From NCBI GenBank assembly GCA_902489645.1, contig CABUAW010000035.1, positions 1 through 27,545 on the forward strand: a stretch of 27,545 nucleotides of DNA, read 5' to 3'. A program made the translations under genes and the position numbers. The DNA comes from an uncultured Lachnospiraceae bacterium (GTDB lineage: Bacteria > Bacillota > Clostridia > Lachnospirales > Lachnospiraceae). The stretch's first letter is position 1, and every line of letters starts with the position of its first letter. A model generated the notes under the pieces. The model was not told the DNA's origin. It did not search any database and worked only from the letters and a program-made list of their open reading frames with translations. Of the stretch, positions 15,866 to 23,453 are shown in pieces.

Positions 15866-16651
15866 CTACTTCCCTATAAATGGTTTCGGTGACCGCTTTT
15901 CAAGAAATGCATGCATCGCTTCCTGTTGGTCTTGTGTTCCATATAGCTGTGCAAAAAGCGCAGCTTCAATTTGAAGTCCTCTCTGCAAGTCACATTCAAT
16001 ACCATCGGTAACAGCAATTTTTAAATATTTCATGGCTAATGGCCCCCAGTGAGCAATCTTCTCAGCCATAGCCAAAGCATCCTTCATCAATTCTTCCGGT
16101 TCAGACAATTCATCCACTAGCCCAATTCTATAAGACTCCTCAGCCGAAATTTTATCTCCTGTAAACATTAACTGTTTCGCTTTAGACACGCCAATAAGTC
16201 TCGGTAATCTTTGTGTTCCTCCCCACCCAGGAATGACAGCCAGAGAGATTTCCGGAGAACCTAAAAAAGCTTTCCTGGAAGCAATGCGAATATCACAGGC
16301 TAATGCAAATTCTAATCCTCCGCCTAAAGCATAGCCATTAATTGCTGCAATAACTGGTGTTCTGAAATGTTCGATTGTATCAAGTACTTCCGCACAGTTT
16401 CTGCTGAATTTATATCCTGTAATAACCGTTGTCTGCGACTCTTCATTAATATCTCCACCCGCACAAAAAGCCCGTCCTTCACCCGTAAGAATAAGACACC
16501 GAATTTGAGCATCCTCTTTAATTTCCGACAACAAATTTCTCAATTCATTAACCGTTTCCGTATTCATTGCATTTAGTGCTTCCGGACGATTCAGGGTAAT
16601 AATTCCTATATTTTTGTTGTCACCTGTAATTTCATACTTTATCCCTTTCAT
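15866..16651 (-). CDS. Enoyl-CoA hydratase/isomerase (crotonase) family protein, copy 1
   Basis: A 261-residue crotonase-fold protein. The family signature IAAINGYALGGGLEFALACD is intact, the two catalytic glutamates are present (Glu114 in GGLEFAL, Glu134 in GSPEISLAV), and the oxyanion-hole segment is GRAFCAGGDINEES. With both glutamates, hydration/dehydration of an enoyl-CoA is the likely reaction. AGGAG precedes the ATG by six bases. It is divergent from LysR copy 2 and followed by the permease. It is about 91% identical (24 differences counted by eye in 261) to the protein at 18997-19782 but its codons are clearly AT-richer, so the copies are not a recent tandem duplication. Confidence 0.92.
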   Translation of the reverse strand: MKGIKYEITGDNKNIGIITLNRPEALNAMNTETVNELRNLLSEIKEDAQIRCLILTGEGRAFCAGGDINEESQTTVITGYKFSRNCAEVLDTIEHFRTPVIAAINGYALGGGLEFALACDIRIASRKAFLGSPEISLAVIPGWGGTQRLPRLIGVSKAKQLMFTGDKISAEESYRIGLVDELSEPEELMKDALAMAEKIAHWGPLAMKYLKIAVTDGIECDLQRGLQIEAALFAQLYGTQDQQEAMHAFLEKRSPKPFIGK

Positions 16652-16788
16652 AAAAAACTCCTTCTCTCAATGTTTTTCGGATATCCTTGTCTTAATTTTA
16701 ACATACCTGCTTTCAACAAACACTCATCAAACTTTCACTGTTTTTTCAACTTTATGTTTAAGTCTATAAATGGGCGTTATAACGGATA

Positions 16789-16797
16789 TGATATAAT
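16789..16797 (+). promoter_or_regulatory. Extended -10 promoter element of the second LysR gene
   Basis: TGATATAAT is an extended -10 (TGnTATAAT) 36 bases before the ATG; the same nine bases occur in the promoter of LysR copy 1. A good -35 is not visible. On the opposite strand, TGTTAAAAT between the two genes could be the extended -10 for the divergent crotonase gene. The intergenic stretch 16652-16833 holds nothing else recognisable. Confidence 0.5.
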
Positions 16798-16833
16798 AAA
16801 CATATATAGAAAACTGACAAGGATGGTACCTTT

Positions 16834-17721
16834 ATGGAGTTAAGAGAATTGAACTATATCGCGACAATTGGAAAAACTCGAAATATGGCACAAGCTGCCC
16901 AGGAATTGTATATTTCCCAGCAAGCCCTCTATAAATCCTTACGCAAAGTAGAAAATGAACTTGGCACTGTCTTATTTTATCGTAAAGAGAATGAACTGCT
17001 TCCCACGGATACCGGGCAAATTGTATTAGAAAAATCAGAACATATAGCCCGCCATATTACACAAATGCACGATGAAATTGCTGCTACAAAGAATTTGGAC
17101 CATGGAAAGGTCTGTATTGGCCTTCCCTCTGTTGTCGCAACAATGTATATGCCGAATCTGCTTATTCAATTTCAACAAAAGCATCCGAATATCTCTTTGC
17201 GTACCTTAGAAGCCGGCGGAAATGCTCTGGCCGGAATGGTTGCCGCCGGAAAGGTTGATATGGCCATCATCATGCGTCCTGTCTATCTTGATACATTAAA
17301 TGAAATTCCTCTAATCAAAGATTATGTGGCCGCCGGCGTAAAGACAACGCATCCCTGGGCCCGCCGTAACTTTGTGACCATCAAAGATTTTGAAAATACA
17401 CCTTTTATCACTTTCGACGAAACTTTCAACATGCGTGCTCAACTGGATTCACGTTTTAATGCCGAAAATATTCATCCAACCATTGCCTTTGAAGGTGCCA
17501 ACTGTCAGTTCTTATCAGACCTTACTTCCTTATCTGACGGAATTCTTGTCCTTCCAAGGCCAATTATCGAATACTATGCCCGAACTCCTTTTATTGCATT
17601 GCCTTTTAAACCAACCTTCACCTGGGAGCTCACACTAATATTCCAGAAAAACACCTTTATTTCCACAGCCAGCAAAGCACTAATTAGTTATATACAGGAA
17701 TATATTTCCGCAGAATATTAA
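16834..17721 (+). CDS. LysR-family transcriptional regulator (copy 2)
   Basis: A 295-residue LysR-type regulator closely related to the one at 13543-14433 (about three quarters identical by eye, without gaps until the C-terminus). Its helix-turn-helix domain is MELRELNYIATIGKTRNMAQ onward; the effector domain keeps GMVAAGKVDMAIIMRPVY and LVLPRPIIEYYAR. AAGGATGG serves as the ribosome site. It is divergent from crotonase copy 1 and convergent with the acyl-CoA dehydrogenase at 17830-18969. The usual LysR arrangement suggests control of the divergent crotonase-permease pair. Its codons, like those of that pair, look AT-richer than LysR copy 1. Confidence 0.93.
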   Translation: MELRELNYIATIGKTRNMAQAAQELYISQQALYKSLRKVENELGTVLFYRKENELLPTDTGQIVLEKSEHIARHITQMHDEIAATKNLDHGKVCIGLPSVVATMYMPNLLIQFQQKHPNISLRTLEAGGNALAGMVAAGKVDMAIIMRPVYLDTLNEIPLIKDYVAAGVKTTHPWARRNFVTIKDFENTPFITFDETFNMRAQLDSRFNAENIHPTIAFEGANCQFLSDLTSLSDGILVLPRPIIEYYARTPFIALPFKPTFTWELTLIFQKNTFISTASKALISYIQEYISAEY

Positions 17722-17774
17722 TTTTTTTCATCTTTTGGTTTAATGCCATTTTACTTTTAGTTTAATATTCATTA

Positions 17775-17808
17775 AAAAACCTGCAGATTCTCCAACCTGC
17801 AGGTTTTT
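17775..17808. terminator. Bidirectional Rho-independent terminator
   Basis: A perfect 12-base stem AAAAACCTGCAG / CTGCAGGTTTTT with a 10-base loop. A T-run follows the stem on both strands, so it should end both LysR copy 2 (plus) and the crotonase-acyl-CoA dehydrogenase transcript (minus). Confidence 0.85.
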
Positions 17809-17829
17809 ATGTATTCATCCAACATTTTA

Positions 17830-18969
17830 TTAATATTCTCTCAATAAGTGATTTGCAATAACCACTCTCTGAATTTCATTGGTTCCCTCAAAAATCTGAT
17901 AAATTTTCGCATCACGCATGAGTTTTTCCACCGGATATTCCCGACTGTAGCCATAACCGCCAAAAATCTGAATGGCCTCCGACGTCACTTTCATGGCCAC
18001 ATCGCCGCCATACGCCTTAGCAATGGCCGATTCTTTACCGTAAGGCCGTCCCATTTCCATCAATGTGCAGGCATGGGCCACCATCTGACGGGCTGTTTCA
18101 ATCTGAATTTCCATATCGGCCAATTTAAAAGCGACGGCCTGATTGCTGACAATCGGCTTCCCAAACTGAATCCGCTCTTTACCATAGGCAATCGCTTCTT
18201 CCATAGCCCTCTGGGCAATACCAACCGCCATACAGCCGATAAAGGTCCGGCTTACATCCAATGTCTGCATGGCAATCTTAAAGCCTTCACCCTCTTTTCC
18301 AAGAAGGTTCTCCGCCGGAATACGGCAGTCATCAAAAACAAGGTCGCAGGTTCTGGAACCACGGATACCCATTTTATCCTCATGCTTACCGTAAGTAAAT
18401 CCCGGCGTGCCATCCTCCACAAGAAAGGCGCTCATGCCCTTAATGCCTTTGCTCTTATCCGTCATGGCCGTTACGACATAAATCCCGGCCACACCGCCAT
18501 TGGTAATAAAGCATTTACGGCCGTTCAGGATATAGCTGTCTCCGTCCTTTTTCGCTGTTGTACGGCCGGCCGCCGCATCAGAACCCGCCTGCGGCTCTGT
18601 CAACGCAAATCCGCTGAATTTGCCGGATATGATTGTATCACAGAATTTCTTTTTCTGTGCCTCTGTCCCTGCCAAAAATACGGATTTCAGTCCGATATTA
18701 CTCACGGAAAATGTCAGAGCAAATCCGGCGTCAGCCTTCGCCATCTCCTCAAGAATCGCAGCTACCGATAACTTATCCAATCCAAGGCCGCCGTATTCCT
18801 CCGGTATATCCATCATATGGAGCTGCATTTCCATCCCCTTATTATAAATCTCCCTCGGCCATTCTCCGGTCCGGTCATATTCCTTTGCCTGTTCCCGCAC
18901 TTCGTTATCACAAAATTCGCGAACTGCTTCAATTAATTCCTGTGTCTCTTCTGAACAAATATAGGCCAT
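17830..18969 (-). CDS. Acyl-CoA dehydrogenase family protein (copy 2, crotonase-linked)
   Basis: A 379-residue flavoprotein of the acyl-CoA dehydrogenase family. FAD- and substrate-binding signatures are FALTEPQAGSDAAA and KMGIRGSRTCDLVF; the C-terminal signature GGYGYSREYPVEKLMRDAKI is intact. The catalytic base is Glu361 in QIFEGTNEIQR. It resembles short-chain enzymes of the butyryl-CoA type but differs clearly from the dehydrogenase at 23454-24593. It lies 27 bases downstream of crotonase copy 2 and is followed by a terminator, so it forms a two-gene operon. No electron-transfer flavoprotein gene is beside it; it probably shares EtfAB encoded at 24595-26398. Whether it oxidises acyl-CoA or reduces enoyl-CoA in the cell is not visible. 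Confidence 0.92.
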   Translation of the reverse strand: MAYICSEETQELIEAVREFCDNEVREQAKEYDRTGEWPREIYNKGMEMQLHMMDIPEEYGGLGLDKLSVAAILEEMAKADAGFALTFSVSNIGLKSVFLAGTEAQKKKFCDTIISGKFSGFALTEPQAGSDAAAGRTTAKKDGDSYILNGRKCFITNGGVAGIYVVTAMTDKSKGIKGMSAFLVEDGTPGFTYGKHEDKMGIRGSRTCDLVFDDCRIPAENLLGKEGEGFKIAMQTLDVSRTFIGCMAVGIAQRAMEEAIAYGKERIQFGKPIVSNQAVAFKLADMEIQIETARQMVAHACTLMEMGRPYGKESAIAKAYGGDVAMKVTSEAIQIFGGYGYSREYPVEKLMRDAKIYQIFEGTNEIQRVVIANHLLREY

Positions 18970-18996
18970 TTTTATCTCTCCTTTTTCTCTTCTGTT

Positions 18997-19782
18997 TTAT
19001 TTTCCAATAAATGGTTTCGGTTCTCTTTTCTCTAAAAACGCATGCATGGCCTCCTGCTGGTCCTCTGTCCCGTAAAGCTGTGCAAATAAAGCGGCTTCTA
19101 TCTGAAGTCCTCTTTGCAAGTCGCACTCCATGCCATCGGTAACGGCAATCTTTAAATATTTCATTGCCAGCGGCCCCCAGTGGGCAATCTTCTCGGCCAT
19201 AGCCAAGGCATCCTTCATTAATTCTTCCGGCTCAGACAATTCGTCGACAAGACCGATTCGCCAGGCCTCTTCCGCCGAAATCTTATCTCCCGTAAACATG
19301 AGCTGTTTTGCTTTTGATACGCCGATAAGCCTCGGCAGCCGCTGTGTGCCGCCCCATCCCGGAATCACGGCCAGAGATATCTCCGGCGAACCGAGAAAGG
19401 CTTTTCGTGATGCGATACGGATATCACAGGCCAGCGCAAATTCCAGTCCTCCGCCCAAAGCATATCCATTTATGGCTCCGATAATCGGCGTCCGAAAATG
19501 TTCCATTCGGTCAAGTACCTGGGCACAATTTCTGCTGAACCGATACCCGGTGATGACTGTCGTCTGAGACTCTTCATTGATATCGCCGCCGGAACAAAAA
19601 GCCCTGCCCTCACCTGTCAGAATAAGGCAGCGTATCTGTTCGTCTTTTTCGATATCCGCCAGTAAATCTCTGAATTCATTGACTGTTTCCGTATTCATGG
19701 CGTTTAAAGCCTCGGGCCGATTCAGCGTAATTACGCCAATATTTTTGTTCTCCCCCACAATTTCATACTTTAATCCATTCAT
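18997..19782 (-). CDS. Enoyl-CoA hydratase/isomerase (crotonase) family protein, copy 2
   Basis: A 261-residue crotonase with Glu114 and Glu134 in place and the signature GAINGYALGGGLEFALACD. Most differences from copy 1 (15866-16651) lie in the first 102 residues; the stretch from about 103 to 190 is identical in protein although the DNA differs at many third positions. Copy 2 uses more GC-ending codons. GGAG lies upstream of the ATG. It is the first gene of an operon with the acyl-CoA dehydrogenase, which suggests that hydratase and dehydrogenase act on the same intermediate: hydroxyacyl-CoA to enoyl-CoA to acyl-CoA, or the reverse. Confidence 0.92.
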   Translation of the reverse strand: MNGLKYEIVGENKNIGVITLNRPEALNAMNTETVNEFRDLLADIEKDEQIRCLILTGEGRAFCSGGDINEESQTTVITGYRFSRNCAQVLDRMEHFRTPIIGAINGYALGGGLEFALACDIRIASRKAFLGSPEISLAVIPGWGGTQRLPRLIGVSKAKQLMFTGDKISAEEAWRIGLVDELSEPEELMKDALAMAEKIAHWGPLAMKYLKIAVTDGMECDLQRGLQIEAALFAQLYGTEDQQEAMHAFLEKREPKPFIGK

Positions 19783-19815
19783 AAAAAACTCCTTTCCGGC
19801 AAACCCTTTATTTTA

Positions 19816-19838
19816 TTTTCATACGAAATCTATGAAAA
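19816..19838. promoter_or_regulatory. Operator-like inverted repeat upstream of crotonase copy 2
   Basis: TTTTCATA and TATGAAAA form perfect 8-base arms around 7 bases. On the minus strand an extended -10 candidate, TGTGATAAT (around 19843-19851), lies just upstream, so the repeat would cover the start of transcription. The ATA-N7-TAT core also occurs in the LysR copy 1 promoter. It does not show the classic T-N11-A spacing of LysR sites. Confidence 0.4.
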
Positions 19839-19910
19839 AACAATTATCACATTTTCCAAATTTTTTTAACCTGCGGTTCATACTTTTCCGCTCACTCGCA
19901 GTACGTTTAA

Positions 19911-19956
19911 AACAAAAACGGAGGCCCCGCAACTGGTGCAAATTGCAGAGCCTCCG
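19911..19956 (-). terminator. Rho-independent terminator of the crt-etf-CoA-transferase operon
   Basis: On the minus strand the stem CGGAGGC / GCCTCCG encloses a symmetric internal loop and a second helix GCAA / TTGC, followed by TTTTTGTTTT. It lies 70 bases after the MaoC-type hydratase stop. A smaller hairpin with a GAAA loop (19979-19992) precedes it. Confidence 0.8.
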
Positions 19957-20025
19957 CATATTAAAGGAAGTTTTTGTTTCCGCTTTCGCGGAGTATGAAT
20001 TTTATTAATGGATTTTTAAGTTTCT

Positions 20026-20478
20026 CTATAATTTCTTTGTTGCCATGATTTTGGCTTCACCATCGACAACAACCGTACCGTCCTGAATCGCAACAACGGT
20101 TTTCATGGTCAGAATTTTACGTTTCTCATCCATAGCTATAATTTCGGCTGTGGCCGTAATCGTATCGCCCACATGAACCGGAGCGGTAAATTTCAGATTT
20201 TGCTCGAGAAAGATAGCGTCGGCTCCCGGCAGCGCCATGCCCAAAACGGTAGATATAAAGGAGGCGGTTAACATACCGTGGGCAATCTGACTGCCAAATC
20301 GCGTCGTCTTTGCATATTCCGCATTGACATGTACCGGATTAAAGTCTCCGATAATTCCTGCAAAATTGTAAATATCCGAAGCTAAAATCGTTTTACTGAA
20401 GGATGCTTTCTGTCCGACAGAAAGTTCCTGGATAGCATAGCCGCTCATATTAATGCTGTTTGCATCCAACATACTCAT
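20026..20478 (-). CDS. MaoC-family (hot-dog fold) dehydratase, (R)-specific enoyl-CoA hydratase type
   Basis: A 150-residue single hot-dog-fold hydratase. The hydratase-2 motif is present: GDFNPVHVNAEYA with catalytic Asp45 and His50, followed by FGSQIAHGMLTAS. PhaJ and related enzymes with this motif interconvert (R)-3-hydroxyacyl-CoA and trans-2-enoyl-CoA. It is the last gene of the seven-gene operon, 14 bases after the CoA-transferase, with AGGTG before the ATG (a second ATG two codons in is possible). Its presence beside crotonases, which make the (S)-isomer, would let the cell handle both stereoisomers. The exact chain length and in vivo direction are unknown. Confidence 0.88.
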   Translation of the reverse strand: MSMLDANSINMSGYAIQELSVGQKASFSKTILASDIYNFAGIIGDFNPVHVNAEYAKTTRFGSQIAHGMLTASFISTVLGMALPGADAIFLEQNLKFTAPVHVGDTITATAEIIAMDEKRKILTMKTVVAIQDGTVVVDGEAKIMATKKL

Positions 20479-20492
20479 AAAATCACCTGCTC

Positions 20493-22058
20493 CTATTCTT
20501 CAAAACTCAAGTGCATCAAAGCGTCTGTAAAGATTTTTTCATCCATCACTTTAATTTCATCATCCATTATCGGAGTGAATTCCATCTTGTCAAGAATATC
20601 TTTCTGTAAATCTACGCCTGGTGCAATCTCAAGAAGTTTCATGCCGCCCGGAACCAATTGGAACAGCGCGCGTTCCGTAATATAATAAACGGTCTGTCCT
20701 GTTTCCACGCCGTACTCGCCGGAATAAGTAATCTGCTCTACGGCTTTCTTAAACTTAATATTTGGCGCATCCTCAATAATATTCAGTTTACCGTCTTTAA
20801 TCTCGCATTTCATCTTACCGGCTGTAAATGTACCGCAGAAGCCTACGACTTTGGCATTCTGGGTGATATTGATAAATCCGCCAGGACCTACCATACGTCC
20901 GCCAAATTTGGATACGTTTACGTTACCTTTTTCATCGACTTCAGCCAGGCCGAGGAAAGCCATATCCAGGCCGCCGCCGTCATAGAAATCAAAGGTATCC
21001 GGCTGTTTTACAATGGATTCCGGATTGACTGTACCGCCGATACCAAGGCCGCCGGTCGGAACACCGCCGAGTACGCCGGACTCAATTGACAAAGTAATCT
21101 GGTCAGAAACGCCTTCTTCACCGGCTACGGCCGCAATCGCTTCGGCCACACCGATACCCAGATTGACAACAGCGCCTTTCTTCAATAACATGGCGCCGCG
21201 GCGTCCGCAGATTTTACGCGGATTTAATGGCATTGGCTCAATGGCATCCATTGGGATATAGATTTCACCGGTAAGCTCCGGACGATAATCCGGTCCCATA
21301 AAGGACTGGCAATGATTTTCCGGTTTTGCTTCAATCACATAGTCTACCATAAAGGATGGAATCTTAATATCCTTTACAGGCAGGCTGCCCTTCTGTACCA
21401 TCTTCTCAACCTGAACAACAACGATACCGCCGCTGTTTCTTGTCGCCATAGCCATTTCAAGCTGGTCGCCGTGAAGTCCTTCCTTTACCATTGAAACATT
21501 GCCCGCTTCGTCGGCATAAGTACCACGGATAAAGCAGATATCCAACGGCACGGATTTATAGAACAGATAGTCTTTTCCGTCAACCTGAATTAACTGAACC
21601 ACCTCGTGACCGGACTGACGGGCCGCTTCATTGCCCTTACATGCTTCAACTCTAGGGTCAGCATAGGTTTTCAGACCTACATGGGTAATAAGACCAGGTT
21701 TTCTTCCGGCTGTCGCTCTCAAAATATGACTGCACACGCCCTGTGGAAGAATAAAGCACTCCACTTTATTTTCCATACAAAGTTTTCCAAGCTTTGGAGC
21801 AAGTCCGACATGGGCGCAAATGAGACGTTTAATCAAGCCTTCATATCCCATATGATTCATTCCCCGTGTTGCACTGTCACCGATGCCGGCGCCATGGAAT
21901 ACGGTCAGATTCTTTGGTTCTCCCGTTTCCGTATATCTTTTTTCAATGGCAATCAAAGCCTCTTCCGGCGTTCCAAAACCTACGAAACCGCCCATACCGA
22001 CGCTCATACCATCTTTAATTAACGATGCGGCATAATCCGCTGTAACTAATTTACTCAT
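20493..22058 (-). CDS. Family I acyl-CoA:carboxylate CoA-transferase with fused alpha and beta subunits
   Basis: A 521-residue CoA-transferase of the propionate CoA-transferase/YdiF type. The N-terminal alpha-like half starts SKLVTADYAASLIKDG and has GGFVGFGTPEEAL; the C-terminal beta-like half carries the catalytic glutamate in LSIESGVLGGVPTGG (Glu326 from the chosen start), which forms the gamma-glutamyl-CoA thioester. I place the start at 22058 because GGAGG (22067-22071) is eight bases upstream; an in-frame ATG at 22073 precedes that site and so is unlikely. It lies between a permease and a MaoC-type hydratase, so it probably activates an imported acid with acetyl- or butyryl-CoA and releases the product acid. 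Related enzymes accept acetate, propionate, butyrate, lactate or 3-oxo acids. Confidence 0.92.
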   Translation of the reverse strand: MSKLVTADYAASLIKDGMSVGMGGFVGFGTPEEALIAIEKRYTETGEPKNLTVFHGAGIGDSATRGMNHMGYEGLIKRLICAHVGLAPKLGKLCMENKVECFILPQGVCSHILRATAGRKPGLITHVGLKTYADPRVEACKGNEAARQSGHEVVQLIQVDGKDYLFYKSVPLDICFIRGTYADEAGNVSMVKEGLHGDQLEMAMATRNSGGIVVVQVEKMVQKGSLPVKDIKIPSFMVDYVIEAKPENHCQSFMGPDYRPELTGEIYIPMDAIEPMPLNPRKICGRRGAMLLKKGAVVNLGIGVAEAIAAVAGEEGVSDQITLSIESGVLGGVPTGGLGIGGTVNPESIVKQPDTFDFYDGGGLDMAFLGLAEVDEKGNVNVSKFGGRMVGPGGFINITQNAKVVGFCGTFTAGKMKCEIKDGKLNIIEDAPNIKFKKAVEQITYSGEYGVETGQTVYYITERALFQLVPGGMKLLEIAPGVDLQKDILDKMEFTPIMDDEIKVMDEKIFTDALMHLSFEE

Positions 22059-22088
22059 TTTTTCAACCTCCATTTTCTACTTTTATGA

Positions 22089-23387
22089 TTATGGCAACAT
22101 TGGGAACAACTGGAACAAAACAATACCTAATGCACATGCAATAAACGGCAGAACAACGGTCAGCCAGAATATTGGCATATATGCTTCTTTGTGAGTCTCA
22201 CCACAGAGATTCAGCAATGTTACAACATATCCATTATGCGGTACAGAATCCAATGCGCCGGATGCAATCGATGCAACCCTGTGCAAAGCGGCCGGAACAA
22301 CGCCCATTTCTATGTACGGAGGTCCGATAAGCGGCATAGCGATACCAAGACCGCCGTAAGCCGAACCGGTCAGACCGCAGATAACTGTCGTTGCGAGTGC
22401 TGCGCCAACCAAAGCCGGTCCCGGAATATTTAACAAAACATCCAGAATTGTCTGGAACAATGGAATTGTTTTTACAACCGCTCCAAAACCTACAACGGCA
22501 CTTGTATTTGCAATAGCGCTGATGGCCGACGTTGCGCCGCCGGCAAAGGTAGACGGAATCAATGATGGTTTATATGTTTTATTCAATAAGATAACGCCAA
22601 TAACGATGCCGATAAAGATGGCTGCTGCGGCCGGAATACCAAATGCGTTCATTAAAATGATGGTTGCAATCAACGGTACGAAAGAGAGAAATACATTCGG
22701 CATTTCATCTTCACTTAACTGTACGCTCTCTTCACCTTCTTTGGCTACAAAATGTCCGCCTTTAGCTACTTCCGCTTTAATCATCTTATTGAGCCAGATA
22801 TAACCAACGATGAACATAAAGATACCAACAATGATACCGATAACGGCGCCGGACATGGTTGTCGTTCCCAATGTCTGAGTCGGAATGATATTCTGAATCT
22901 GCGGCGTACCAGGACAAGTCATGGCAAAGGTAATGGAACCAAACGCAATTGTTCCCGGAAGCATTTTTCTTGGCAAATCCGCTTCCTTAAACAGGCTGAT
23001 AGCAATCGGGAAAATCGTAAAACCTACAACGAATACGCTGACGCCGCCATAGGCCAGTACGAAACAGCTCAAAACAACCGCAAGTACGGCTTTGGAAGCT
23101 CCGAGCTTTTTCACAATCCAGTTGGCAATCGCATCGGCCGCATGACTGTCATTCATAAACTTACCGAACAAAGCGCCGGCAAGGAATACCAGAAAATTAC
23201 TTGTGATAAATGTTGAGAAGCCCGGCATGTAATCTTCTACCAGCACCGTATAAACATTCATACCGCTGGTTAATGCAAGGACTGCGGAACAGATTAAACC
23301 AATCGCAAGTACGTGAATCCCTTTCATTGCCAGGAATACTAAAAGAAACATGGCAATAATTAACCCAATAACACTTAAGATTTGCAT
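22089..23387 (-). CDS. GntP-family permease (copy 2), probable organic-acid importer
   Basis: A 432-residue membrane protein with about a dozen hydrophobic segments and a central hydrophilic loop around KGGHFVAKEGEESVQLSEDE. It shares with the permease at 14537-15829 the motifs CPGTPQIQNIIP, ANTSAVVGFGAVVK, CGLTGSAYGGLGIA and LDSVPHNGYVVTLL; overall similarity is moderate, so these are older paralogues. GGAG precedes the start by 11 bases. It stands 66 bases after the dehydrogenase and 30 before the CoA-transferase in the same operon. That ordering suggests that its substrate is the acid activated by the CoA-transferase; 3-hydroxybutyrate, crotonate or a similar short acid would fit, but this is inference. 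Confidence 0.9.
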   Translation of the reverse strand: MQILSVIGLIIAMFLLVFLAMKGIHVLAIGLICSAVLALTSGMNVYTVLVEDYMPGFSTFITSNFLVFLAGALFGKFMNDSHAADAIANWIVKKLGASKAVLAVVLSCFVLAYGGVSVFVVGFTIFPIAISLFKEADLPRKMLPGTIAFGSITFAMTCPGTPQIQNIIPTQTLGTTTMSGAVIGIIVGIFMFIVGYIWLNKMIKAEVAKGGHFVAKEGEESVQLSEDEMPNVFLSFVPLIATIILMNAFGIPAAAAIFIGIVIGVILLNKTYKPSLIPSTFAGGATSAISAIANTSAVVGFGAVVKTIPLFQTILDVLLNIPGPALVGAALATTVICGLTGSAYGGLGIAMPLIGPPYIEMGVVPAALHRVASIASGALDSVPHNGYVVTLLNLCGETHKEAYMPIFWLTVVLPFIACALGIVLFQLFPMLP

Positions 23388-23453
23388 ATTTTAATTTTCT
23401 CCTTTGATTTTTTCTCCTTCAAATCCCCATAAATATCCCCTTTAAATACCTGA

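Noticed and set aside
17848..18771. A 307-codon open frame on the plus strand
   Set aside because: It lies wholly antisense to the acyl-CoA dehydrogenase, has no recognisable domain, and is rich in residues expected from reading a coding strand backwards.
15866..19782. Recent tandem duplication of the crotonase gene
   Set aside because: Protein identity is high, but the many synonymous DNA differences and distinct base composition argue against a recent copy event.
20493..22058. Itaconate or acrylate (lactate) pathway assignment for the CoA-transferase operon
   Set aside because: A citramalyl-CoA lyase and lactoyl-CoA dehydratase subunits, which these pathways need, are not in the window. 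They could be elsewhere, so this is only a weaker alternative.
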